From Ruminococcus gauvreauii (GTDB lineage: Bacteria > Bacillota > Clostridia > Lachnospirales > Lachnospiraceae), in contig NZ_CP102290.1 in the NCBI RefSeq assembly GCF_025151995.1, positions 3,348,001 to 3,412,000 of the forward strand: 64,000 nucleotides of DNA, read 5' to 3'. The translations under genes were made by a program, and so were the position numbers. The notes below the pieces were generated by a model. The model searched no databases, was not told the origin of the DNA, and saw only the letters and a program-made list of their open reading frames with translations. Positions 18,355-25,671 of this stretch are shown here, piece by piece. How positions within the stretch are numbered: position 1 is the first letter of the stretch; the number at the start of each line of letters is the position of its first letter.

Positions 18355-19263
18355 ATGAAAATATTATCATTTGGGTCGATGAACGTCGACAAAGTATATC
18401 AGGTAGAGCATTTTGTACGGATGGGTGAGACGATTCACGCGACCGGATTCCAGCAAAATGTGGGCGGCAAAGGACTGAACCAGTCGGTGGCAGCTTCCCG
18501 TGCCGGAGCCACCGTGTTCCATGCAGGCGCGGTCGGAACAGACGGAGCGATCCTGACGGAGACGCTCGCGGACGCGGGTATCGACATCTCTTCCATACTG
18601 ACCCTGCCGGGCCAGAGCGGCCACGCGATCATACAGGTAGATCCCAAAGGACATAACTGCATCATCGTATTTGGCGGAACCAATCGGGAGCTGACTGAAG
18701 GTTACGTGGACGAAGTGCTGCGGGCCCACGGAGAGGCAGGCGACATCGTCCTCCTGCAGAACGAGACGAACCTGATTCCTTACATCATCAGAAACGCGCA
18801 GGCAGCAGGTCTTAAGGTGGCTTTCAATCCTTCCCCGATCCCATCGGATCTGGACGGACTGCCCCTCGAATGCGTGGACTATTTTATCGTGAATGAAGTG
18901 GAAGGCGCAGCTATTGCCGGTATGGAGGAGCCCTCTGATTACAACGCGGTGCTGCAGATCTTGTCCGAAAAATATCCTTCCTCTGTCATCGTACTGACCC
19001 TCGGGTCCGCCGGCGTCCTGTGCAGGGGCGGGGGCAAGACCTATCAGCACGACATCTACCCGGTGCGGGCGGTAGATACCACGGCAGCAGGCGATACCTT
19101 CTGCGGGTATTTTCTCGCAGGGATCTGCGGGGGCAGGGACATCGCTAAATGCCTGGAAGAAGCGTCAGCCGCATCGGCGATAGCGGTGTCGAGACCGGGG
19201 GCGGCGCCGTCGATTCCGATGGCGGAAGAAGTAAGAGCGTTTATTCGGAAATTTTTGCGATAG
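18355..19263 (+). CDS. PfkB-family carbohydrate kinase, ribokinase-like
   Basis: A 302-residue PfkB-fold kinase. The N-terminal GSMNVDKVY and NVGGKGLNQSVAASRAGA motifs bind sugar, and the C-terminal DTTAAGDTFCGYF contains the catalytic Asp247 and anion hole. It is closest in pattern to ribokinase. It lies 21 bases after the rhamnosidase with an AGAGG site. It probably phosphorylates a monosaccharide released or carried into the cell by this locus; whether that is ribose, the aglycone sugar or something else cannot be read. Confidence 0.88.
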   Translation: MKILSFGSMNVDKVYQVEHFVRMGETIHATGFQQNVGGKGLNQSVAASRAGATVFHAGAVGTDGAILTETLADAGIDISSILTLPGQSGHAIIQVDPKGHNCIIVFGGTNRELTEGYVDEVLRAHGEAGDIVLLQNETNLIPYIIRNAQAAGLKVAFNPSPIPSDLDGLPLECVDYFIVNEVEGAAIAGMEEPSDYNAVLQILSEKYPSSVIVLTLGSAGVLCRGGGKTYQHDIYPVRAVDTTAAGDTFCGYFLAGICGGRDIAKCLEEASAASAIAVSRPGAAPSIPMAEEVRAFIRKFLR

Positions 19264-19441
19264 CGAAACCAGTATAAAATTGTTTTGACCTGTATTAAAA
19301 TCTTAATATTTCATCCGGGATCAGATCACTCCACTATATGGCTGGTCCGGATAAAAGAAAAGGAGAAGAACCGCCGGGCATGTGGTGCGGCAGTGTGGAG
19401 ACCTGTCGTAATGCGATGCGGATGAAGACGCCGGTCGCGAG

Positions 19442-19467
19442 ATGACACATTGGGGAGCCAGTGTCAT
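19442..19467 (+). promoter_or_regulatory. Hairpin enclosing the ribosome binding site of the MsmX-like gene
   Basis: ATGACAC...TGG pairs with CCA...GTGTCAT, with a two-base bulge, leaving GGAG of the Shine-Dalgarno sequence in the loop and the GTG start (19461) in the right arm. This could tune translation of the ATPase. The 19264-19441 region before it shows no convincing gene or promoter. Confidence 0.4.
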
Positions 19468-20666
19468 TAATGTCCATGAATATGGCAAAAGTTATTTTAA
19501 AACATATCAAAAAAGTGTACCCGAACATCGAAGAGAAGAAGAGCAGAAAGAAAAAAGACGAACCCAGGAAGAAGACTAACCTCACCATCACCGATGAAGG
19601 CGTGCTGGCAGTGCAGGATTTCAGCCTCGAAATCGCTGACAACGAATTTATCGTTCTGGTAGGACCTTCCGGCTGCGGCAAATCCACCACCCTCCGTATG
19701 GTGGCAGGACTCGAGAGCATCAGCGGCGGTGAGCTCCTGATCGATGACAAGAAGGTCAATGATGTAGAGCCGAAGGATAGAGATATCGCCATGGTATTTC
19801 AAAGCTACGCTTTGTACCCACATATGACAGTCCGAGAAAACATGGAATTTCCACTGAAACTCAGAAAGATGGACAAAGCTGAGATGCGCAGGAGAGTCGA
19901 CGATGCCGCTGAGATCCTCGGCATCACCGAATACCTCGAGCGTAAGCCGAAAGCCCTCTCCGGCGGCCAGCGCCAGCGTGTAGCTATCGGCCGTGCTATC
20001 GTCAGAGAACCGAAAGTCCTTCTGATGGACGAGCCGCTCTCCAACCTCGATGCGAAGCTTCGTAACCAGATGCGTGCTGAGATTATCAAACTCCGCCAGA
20101 GAATCAACTCTACCTTCATCTACGTCACCCACGACCAGACAGAGGCTATGACCCTCGGCGACCGCATCGTCATCATGAAAGACGGCGTCGTACAGCAGGT
20201 CGGCACCCCGCAGGATGTCTTCGATCATCCGGCGAACCTCTTCGTAGCAGGCTTCATCGGCATGCCACAGATGAACATGTTCGAAGCGAAACTCATCGAA
20301 AACAACGGCAAGTACAGCGTTTCCGTACAGGGACTCACAGTAGAGCTCTCCGATGAGAAGCAGAGAAACCTCGCGGCGAACAGCGTCAAATCCCAGGACA
20401 TCACCCTCGGCGTACGTCCGGACCATATCGAGCTCGTCACAGACGCTCATCCGGCCATCAGAGCGAAGATCGAAGTATCTGAGATGATGGGAAGTGAGAT
20501 CCACCTTCATGCCAACGCAGACGGTCACGATACCATCATCATCGTACAGACCACCGAGCTGAAGGACAAGGGGGGCATCAGCAATGGCTCCAAGGTATCT
20601 TTTACGTTTGATGGTGCGTTGGCACACTTATTTGATAAAGAGACAGGAGTGAACCTGGAGAAATAA
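19461..20666 (+). CDS. Sugar ABC transporter ATPase, MsmX/UgpC/MalK family
   Basis: A 401-residue ATPase with Walker A GPSGCGKST, signature LSGGQRQRVAIGRAI, Walker B VLLMDEPLSNLD, the H-loop THD, and a C-terminal TOBE/OB regulatory domain (about 280-400). It supplies energy to the family-1 sugar permeases upstream, which lack their own ATPase. The start is uncertain: GTG 19461 is nearest the GGGGAG site, but ATG 19470, 19476 or 19482 (MAKVILKHI, the usual family start) are possible. An unusual charged insert (EEKKSRKKKDEPRKKTN) follows the first strand. C-ending codons dominate strikingly. Confidence 0.93.
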   Translation: MSLMSMNMAKVILKHIKKVYPNIEEKKSRKKKDEPRKKTNLTITDEGVLAVQDFSLEIADNEFIVLVGPSGCGKSTTLRMVAGLESISGGELLIDDKKVNDVEPKDRDIAMVFQSYALYPHMTVRENMEFPLKLRKMDKAEMRRRVDDAAEILGITEYLERKPKALSGGQRQRVAIGRAIVREPKVLLMDEPLSNLDAKLRNQMRAEIIKLRQRINSTFIYVTHDQTEAMTLGDRIVIMKDGVVQQVGTPQDVFDHPANLFVAGFIGMPQMNMFEAKLIENNGKYSVSVQGLTVELSDEKQRNLAANSVKSQDITLGVRPDHIELVTDAHPAIRAKIEVSEMMGSEIHLHANADGHDTIIIVQTTELKDKGGISNGSKVSFTFDGALAHLFDKETGVNLEK

Positions 20667-20737
20667 TAGTGGCTCAGTGCAGATATTAGATTGGTTGCCT
20701 GAGAACAACTTTTAAGAAGAAAATACGGGGTTTAATT

Positions 20738-21370
20738 ATGAAAATATATAAAGTGACAGATCCTGAATTTCGGATATACGGAAAGATCGTCGACGGCTAC
20801 GACGTACAGCCCATCGTGGATGCGCTTCTTGCCTCCACGCCACTCTCTGATGGGGTAGAATATGTACCTGAAGATCCCATCCTCCAGAACCTGGAAGCCT
20901 CCAGGAACATCGCGCCGACCCTCTACGGCGGCCTCCCGGTAGAATTCGGCTGGTGCAATGGCCACAACACCCGCTTGAACTGTCTCGAATACCATCGTGA
21001 CAGCGAATTCAATCTTCCGGCCGAGGACCTCATACTCCTCCTGGCCAAGCAGACCGACATCGAAGACATGATGCTCGACACCGCATCCGTGAAAGCCTTC
21101 CTCGTCCCCAAGGGCGTCCTCGTGGAAATCTACGCTACCACCCTTCACTACGCTCCCTGCCACGCAGATCCGGCAAAAGGCTTCCACATGATGGTCGCCC
21201 TCCCCAAGGGCACTAACCTTGATCTTCCGGCACGCCGCATCGGCAACAAGGAAGACCACTACCTCGCTGCAGTAAACAAATGGCTTTTGGCTCATCCCGA
21301 CTCCGATGAAGCCCGCGGCGGCGCAGCCGTAGGGCTGAAAGGCACAAATATTGATCTGGCATTGGAATAG
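20738..21370 (+). CDS. DUF4867 family protein
   Basis: A 210-residue soluble protein recognisable as DUF4867 by its opening (KVTDPEFRIYGKIVDGYD) and the LCxxxEYHRDSEFN-like central segment LNCLEYHRDSEFNLPAEDLIL. The conserved His/Glu residues (EYHRDSE, TLHYAPCHA) could bind a metal as in cupin-like sugar isomerases; this is inference. Such genes occur in sugar-utilisation operons of Clostridia. It is the last intact gene of the cassette, ending 12 bases before the gene-end fragment at 21383. Confidence 0.8.
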   Translation: MKIYKVTDPEFRIYGKIVDGYDVQPIVDALLASTPLSDGVEYVPEDPILQNLEASRNIAPTLYGGLPVEFGWCNGHNTRLNCLEYHRDSEFNLPAEDLILLLAKQTDIEDMMLDTASVKAFLVPKGVLVEIYATTLHYAPCHADPAKGFHMMVALPKGTNLDLPARRIGNKEDHYLAAVNKWLLAHPDSDEARGGAAVGLKGTNIDLALE

Positions 21371-21382
21371 AAAGCCTGTGTG

Positions 21383-21476
21383 ATCAGCGGGATGTGAGTA
21401 ATATGCGGGGAAGAAATGCCTGAGATAAGAAAAGATCAGAGAAGAGAAGTCAGATGCCATCTATCTGCTTTATAGA
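21383..21476 (+). pseudogene. Decayed copy of the 3' end of the NikE/OppF-like ATPase gene
   Basis: GATCAGCGGGATGTGAGTA is identical to the tail of the gene at 6585-7511 (copy near 7390-7408). Then about 30 bases are missing, exactly between two GTGAGTA repeats of the intact gene. The rest matches at roughly 85-90 percent by eye and still reads ICGEEMPEIRKDQRREVRCHLSAL-stop versus ICGDEMPEIRKDQGREIRCHLSAF-stop. Most changes are synonymous or conservative, so this is a remnant of a diverged homologous gene, not a fresh duplication. It marks the right border of the sugar cassette. Confidence 0.8.
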
Positions 21477-21488
21477 AAATATGCAGGG

Positions 21489-21522
21489 GGGCAGGTGTGA
21501 TTTGTATGAATCGCACCTGCCC
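21489..21522 (+). terminator. Strong hairpin after the gene-end fragment
   Basis: GGGCAGGTGTGATT pairs with AATCGCACCTGCCC (one G-U) around a six-base loop. The downstream sequence is T-containing but without a clean run. It is perhaps the original terminator of the importer operon. From 21523 to 21575 nothing else is seen. Confidence 0.55.
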
Positions 21523-21575
21523 TCGTATTGGTTATCTGGTTTATTGTCATCTGTTAAATGCAATGTATAGAAAAT

Positions 21576-21630
21576 TTTACACAGATTTTACATATCCATG
21601 CCTATGAAATTTACCTGGATCGTTTAGAAT
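21576..21630 (+). promoter_or_regulatory. PhoP/PhoB-type box and -10 of phosphate transporter
   Basis: TTTACA (21576-21581), five bases, TTTACA (21587-21592) is the 11-bp-period direct repeat of Gram-positive PhoP boxes, with a further TTTACC at 21610. TAGAAT at 21625-21630 is a plausible -10, with no good -35, as expected for an activated promoter. The downstream genes include a phosphate transporter and a PhoB-like regulator. Confidence 0.6.
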
Positions 21631-21697
21631 AAAAACTGATACTGGGGTCTCTGCGTGTGATCCCGGAAAAACGATAAGAGAAAATAAGGAGAAAAGT

Positions 21698-23467
21698 ATG
21701 GATTTATTTGATGTATTGACAATGGTCGGGGGACTTGCGTTATTCCTGTATGGAATGTCCCTTCTGGGGGACGGCCTTTCAAAAGCGTCAGGCGGCAGAA
21801 TGGAAAAAATCCTGGAGAAACTGACTTCAAATCCGATCAAGGCGGTCCTGCTCGGGGCGGGCGTGACCGCTGTGATCCAGTCGTCATCGGCGACAACGGT
21901 GATGGTTGTAGGATTTGTAAACTCTGGTATTATGAAACTCTCACAGGCAGTGGGAATTATCATGGGAGCGAATATTGGTACGACGGTTACGTCATGGATC
22001 TTAAGCCTGACAGGAATTGAAAGCGGTAATTTTTTTATTCAGCTGTTAAAACCCACTTCGTTTTCACCGATCATGGCGGTCATCGGTGTGGCTATTTTCA
22101 TGTTCTCGAAGAGTGAGAAGAAGAAAAATGTTGCGATGATTCTGGTAGGATTTGCTATCCTGATGTTTGGGATGGATACGATGAGTTCAGCGGTTAAACC
22201 GCTTGCAGATGTTCCGGAATTTACGAATATCCTGCTGATGTTCTCGAATCCGGTTCTGGGTGTTGTCGCAGGGGCAGTTCTGACGGCGGTCATTCAGAGC
22301 TCGTCGGCATCGATCGGTATTCTGCAGGCATTGTGTGTGACTGGTTCGGTGACATACGGTGCGGCGCTTCCTATTATCATGGGACAGAATATCGGCACCT
22401 GCGTGACAGCGATGATTTCCGGTATTGGAGCAAGCAAAAATGCAAGAAGGGCAGCACTTGTCCACCTCTATTTTAATATCATCGGAACCGTAATCTTTAT
22501 GGTTGCGTTTTATGTACTGAATGCCGCCATTGGCTTTGCGTTCCTGGGAGATGCCGCCAATCCTGCAGGCATCGCTGTGATTCACAGCATTTTCAACATA
22601 TCTGCAACGGCTGTCCTGCTGCCATTTTCAAAAGGTCTCGAGAAACTGGCTTACCTCACGATCAAGGCGGACGAGGAGACCGAGCTTCCCGCAGAGGAGA
22701 CGGCGGATCTTCAGTTTCTGGATGCCAGGTTCTTGGATCAGCCGGCATTTGCGATCGGACAGTGCAAGACGGTTGCCATTCATATGGCTGAAATGGCACA
22801 GAAGGGCCTTTACACGGCGATGACTTTGATCAATAATTATCAGAAGGAAAAGGCAGACATGGTGGTCGCGCTGGAAAATAATGTGGATCACTATGAGGAC
22901 CAGCTGGGAACGTATCTCGTAAAACTCAGCAGCCGTGACCTGTCACAGAAAGACAGTCATACGTTGTCACTCCTGCTTCACTGCATCGGGGATTTTGAAA
23001 GAATCTCAGACCATGCGGTAAATATCATGGAAGCGGCAAAAGAGATGCATGAGAAGGAGCTGTTCTTTTCCGAGAAGGCGGAGCATGAGCTGAATATCTA
23101 CATGAACGCCGTGTGTGAAATCGTGGATACGGCGATTCAGGTATTCAGAGCGGAAGATCAGGAGATGGCGGAAAATATCGAACCTCTTGAAGAAGTCATT
23201 GACGGCATGCAGGAGGAGCTGAAAAAGCGTCATATCAAACGGCTTCGGAAAGGCACCTGTACAATTGAGATGGGATTTGTCCTGGCTGATCTCACGACGA
23301 ACTTTGAGCGAGTGGCGGACCACTGCTCCAACATCGGCGTCTGTCTCCTGGAGCTGCAGGATGATGGAATGGATGTACATGAATATCTGGATGTACTGCG
23401 TCAGTCAGAGGATGAAAACTTTAAAAAACAGGTGGTACAGTTTGCAAAAAAATATGCTTTGCCGTAA
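21698..23467 (+). CDS. Na+/phosphate cotransporter, NptA/YjbB family, with PhoU-like domain
   Basis: A 589-residue membrane protein. Two inverted Na/Pi repeats (PF02690) each carry the QSSS signature (TAVIQSSSATT at residues 58-67 and TAVIQSSSASI further on) with GANIGTTVT and GQNIGTCVT. After about residue 330 comes a cytoplasmic helical PhoU-like domain. AGGAG precedes the ATG. It imports, or possibly exports, phosphate coupled to sodium. A two-component pair follows 31 bases downstream, and a PhoP-type box lies upstream. Confidence 0.92.
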   Translation: MDLFDVLTMVGGLALFLYGMSLLGDGLSKASGGRMEKILEKLTSNPIKAVLLGAGVTAVIQSSSATTVMVVGFVNSGIMKLSQAVGIIMGANIGTTVTSWILSLTGIESGNFFIQLLKPTSFSPIMAVIGVAIFMFSKSEKKKNVAMILVGFAILMFGMDTMSSAVKPLADVPEFTNILLMFSNPVLGVVAGAVLTAVIQSSSASIGILQALCVTGSVTYGAALPIIMGQNIGTCVTAMISGIGASKNARRAALVHLYFNIIGTVIFMVAFYVLNAAIGFAFLGDAANPAGIAVIHSIFNISATAVLLPFSKGLEKLAYLTIKADEETELPAEETADLQFLDARFLDQPAFAIGQCKTVAIHMAEMAQKGLYTAMTLINNYQKEKADMVVALENNVDHYEDQLGTYLVKLSSRDLSQKDSHTLSLLLHCIGDFERISDHAVNIMEAAKEMHEKELFFSEKAEHELNIYMNAVCEIVDTAIQVFRAEDQEMAENIEPLEEVIDGMQEELKKRHIKRLRKGTCTIEMGFVLADLTTNFERVADHCSNIGVCLLELQDDGMDVHEYLDVLRQSEDENFKKQVVQFAKKYALP

Positions 23468-23498
23468 AATAGATGGATACAGAGAACGGAGGTAACGA

Positions 23499-24176
23499 AT
23501 GGCAGCAATATATATTGTGGAAGATGATCTGAATATTCGGGAAATAGAGACGTTTGCGCTGAAGAATGTCGGATATGATGTGGAGGATTTTGACTGTGCA
23601 AAGACCTTTTATGAGCGGCTGCAGCACAGGACGCCGACCTTGATAATACTCGATATTATGCTGCCGGATGAGGACGGACTTACGATTCTGAAGAATCTTC
23701 GGTCGCGTTCGGAGACCAGGAAAATTCCCATTATCATGGTGACGGCCAAGACGACGGAGATAGACAAAGTCAAAGGCCTGGATATGGGAGCCGATGATTA
23801 TATGACGAAGCCATTTGGCGTCATGGAACTGATCTCACGGGTGAAAGCCCTGCTGCGCCGCAGTATGGATGTGGAGGAGGATAAATTCCTGTCTATGGGA
23901 AATCTGTTCCTCGACAATGAGCGGCGTATGGTATTCGTGGATGATGAGCCGTGTGATCTGACATATAAGGAGTATGAGCTGCTAAAGCTCCTGCTGCTGA
24001 ATGCCGGAATCGTCACACCGAGAGATACCATTCTGGACAGGGTATGGGGAACAGATTTTGAAGGAGAATCCAGAACACTGGATATGCACATTAAAACGCT
24101 GCGGCAGAAACTGAAGACGGCAGGAAAATACATCAAGACTGTGAGAAATGTCGGTTACATTATGAGCAATGAGTGA
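23499..24176 (+). CDS. OmpR/PhoB-family response regulator
   Basis: A 225-residue regulator. The REC domain has an acidic pocket (EDD near residue 7), phospho-acceptor Asp52 in ILDIMLPDEDG and Lys in TKPF; it is followed by a winged-helix Trans_reg_C domain (about 130-225, RTLDMHIKTLRQKL, VRNVGYIM). The ATG follows GGAGG, and its stop overlaps the kinase start. The position after a phosphate transporter supports a PhoB/PhoP-like role; the preceding Pho-type box is its likely target. Confidence 0.92.
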   Translation: MAAIYIVEDDLNIREIETFALKNVGYDVEDFDCAKTFYERLQHRTPTLIILDIMLPDEDGLTILKNLRSRSETRKIPIIMVTAKTTEIDKVKGLDMGADDYMTKPFGVMELISRVKALLRRSMDVEEDKFLSMGNLFLDNERRMVFVDDEPCDLTYKEYELLKLLLLNAGIVTPRDTILDRVWGTDFEGESRTLDMHIKTLRQKLKTAGKYIKTVRNVGYIMSNE

Positions 24177-25534
24177 GGGGGCAGATTTTGAAGAAAAAGA
24201 TTCATGTCCAGTTCATAGGAATTGCTGCGATTGCCATAACAGCGACACTCATCTTATCGGTTGCGGTGTTTTATGATCTGTTTCAGAAACAGGTGCTGGA
24301 AGATCTGAAATCTTACGCCAATGTCCTGAGGGGCATTATGACACAGCAGGAAATCGATAAAGAGGCAGTCGCATATGAAATCGATGATATGCGTATCACC
24401 CTGATCAACCCGGATGGCTCCGTGGAGTTTGACAGCAATGCAGACACACATGCGATGGAAAATCATGGCGGAAGACCGGAAGTCACAGAGGCTTTTAAAG
24501 ATGGGATCGGTGAGGCGATACGTAAGTCGGAGACGCTTGATAAAAACACATTTTATTATGCGGTAAAACTGCAGACCGGGCAGGTCCTTCGGGTAGCCAA
24601 GGAGGCAGGAAGTATCTGGAGTATTTTCTGGAGCGCGCTTCCTGTGATCGCCATGATTGCGCTGCTGATCTTTGCCATCTGTGTGGTTCTTGCCCGTGTC
24701 CTGACAAAAAGTTTGGTGAGACCGATCGAGCAGATGGCGGATGATATAGAAAACATGGATGAGATCAAAACGTATCCTGAGCTGACGCCGTTTATCGCCA
24801 TGATACATAGCCAGCACAAAGATATCATGAAGAATGCCAAGATGCGCCAGGAATTCACGGCTAATGTTTCACACGAGCTGAAAACGCCGCTGACTTCAAT
24901 CTCCGGATATTCGGAACTGATCGAGACCGGTATGGCGTCCGAAGAAGACGTAAGACGCTTTGCGAGAGAGATTCACCGCAATTCGTCACGGCTTTTGACT
25001 CTGATCAATGATATTATCCGATTGTCGGAGCTGGATGTCGAGGATATGAGTGTTGCATTTACCATGGTAAATCTCTATCAGCTGGCAGAGGCGTGTATCG
25101 GTATGCTTCAGCTGAATGCGGAGCAGCATGATGTTACCCTGAAACTCGAAGGGGGTCCGTGTACGATCTGCGCCAACCGCCAGATGCTGGATGAACTGAT
25201 CTATAACCTGTGTGACAATGCCATTCGGTATAACAACCCTGGCGGGAGTGTGGTTGTCAGGTTGAAAAAAGATAAGGAAGAGACGATGCTGTCCGTTAAA
25301 GATACCGGAATCGGAATCCCGATACAGCATCAGGAGCGGGTGTTCGAAAGATTTTACCGTGTGGATAAGAGCCGCTCGAAGTCTACGGGAGGGACGGGGC
25401 TGGGGCTTGCCATCGTCAAACACATCGTGGCACAGCATCATGCAAGGATGGAGCTGGAGAGTGAATACGGAGCCGGAACGGAGATTCGTGTGTATTTTCC
25501 AAATAAGCAGGATCCGGGCTGGAAAAAGACATGA
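24173..25534 (+). CDS. PhoR-like sensor histidine kinase
   Basis: A 453-residue kinase with two N-terminal helices (about 15-37 and 160-182) flanking an extracytoplasmic region, HisKA motif NVSHELKTPLTSISGY (His234) and HATPase boxes N, DTGIGIP and GGTGLGLAIVKHIV. The GTG at 24173 overlaps the regulator stop; a TTG at 24188, better spaced from GAGGGGG, could be the true start. It partners the preceding regulator, probably in phosphate sensing. Confidence 0.92.
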   Translation: MRGQILKKKIHVQFIGIAAIAITATLILSVAVFYDLFQKQVLEDLKSYANVLRGIMTQQEIDKEAVAYEIDDMRITLINPDGSVEFDSNADTHAMENHGGRPEVTEAFKDGIGEAIRKSETLDKNTFYYAVKLQTGQVLRVAKEAGSIWSIFWSALPVIAMIALLIFAICVVLARVLTKSLVRPIEQMADDIENMDEIKTYPELTPFIAMIHSQHKDIMKNAKMRQEFTANVSHELKTPLTSISGYSELIETGMASEEDVRRFAREIHRNSSRLLTLINDIIRLSELDVEDMSVAFTMVNLYQLAEACIGMLQLNAEQHDVTLKLEGGPCTICANRQMLDELIYNLCDNAIRYNNPGGSVVVRLKKDKEETMLSVKDTGIGIPIQHQERVFERFYRVDKSRSKSTGGTGLGLAIVKHIVAQHHARMELESEYGAGTEIRVYFPNKQDPGWKKT

Positions 25535-25596
25535 GATAATGAGAGAGAAAATTGACCGGGTATATGGATGAATATGTGCTGTAAGCAGTACAAAAC

Positions 25597-25640
25597 GGGA
25601 CCCCTGTGACAAACGGTTTACTGTCTGTCACAGGGGTCCC
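25597..25640. terminator. Bidirectional terminator between convergent genes
   Basis: GGGACCCCTGTGACA and TGTCACAGGGGTCCC form a perfect 15-bp stem. On the minus strand it is followed by GTTTTG, serving the deacetylase gene; on the plus strand it would stop the kinase transcript. Confidence 0.85.
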
Positions 25641-25671
25641 ATCTGGTTATGAGCCTGTACGCCGGAACTGG

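Noticed and set aside
19497..20627. A 376-codon minus-strand frame opposite the MsmX-like ATPase
   Set aside because: The plus strand has all ABC ATPase motifs; the antisense frame is low-complexity acidic and histidine-rich and is a codon-bias artefact.
7512..21540. Integrative element with integrase, or att sites in a tRNA gene
   Set aside because: No integrase, relaxase, transposase or tRNA was found; the flanking duplication is part of a coding gene and is diverged, not an exact att repeat.
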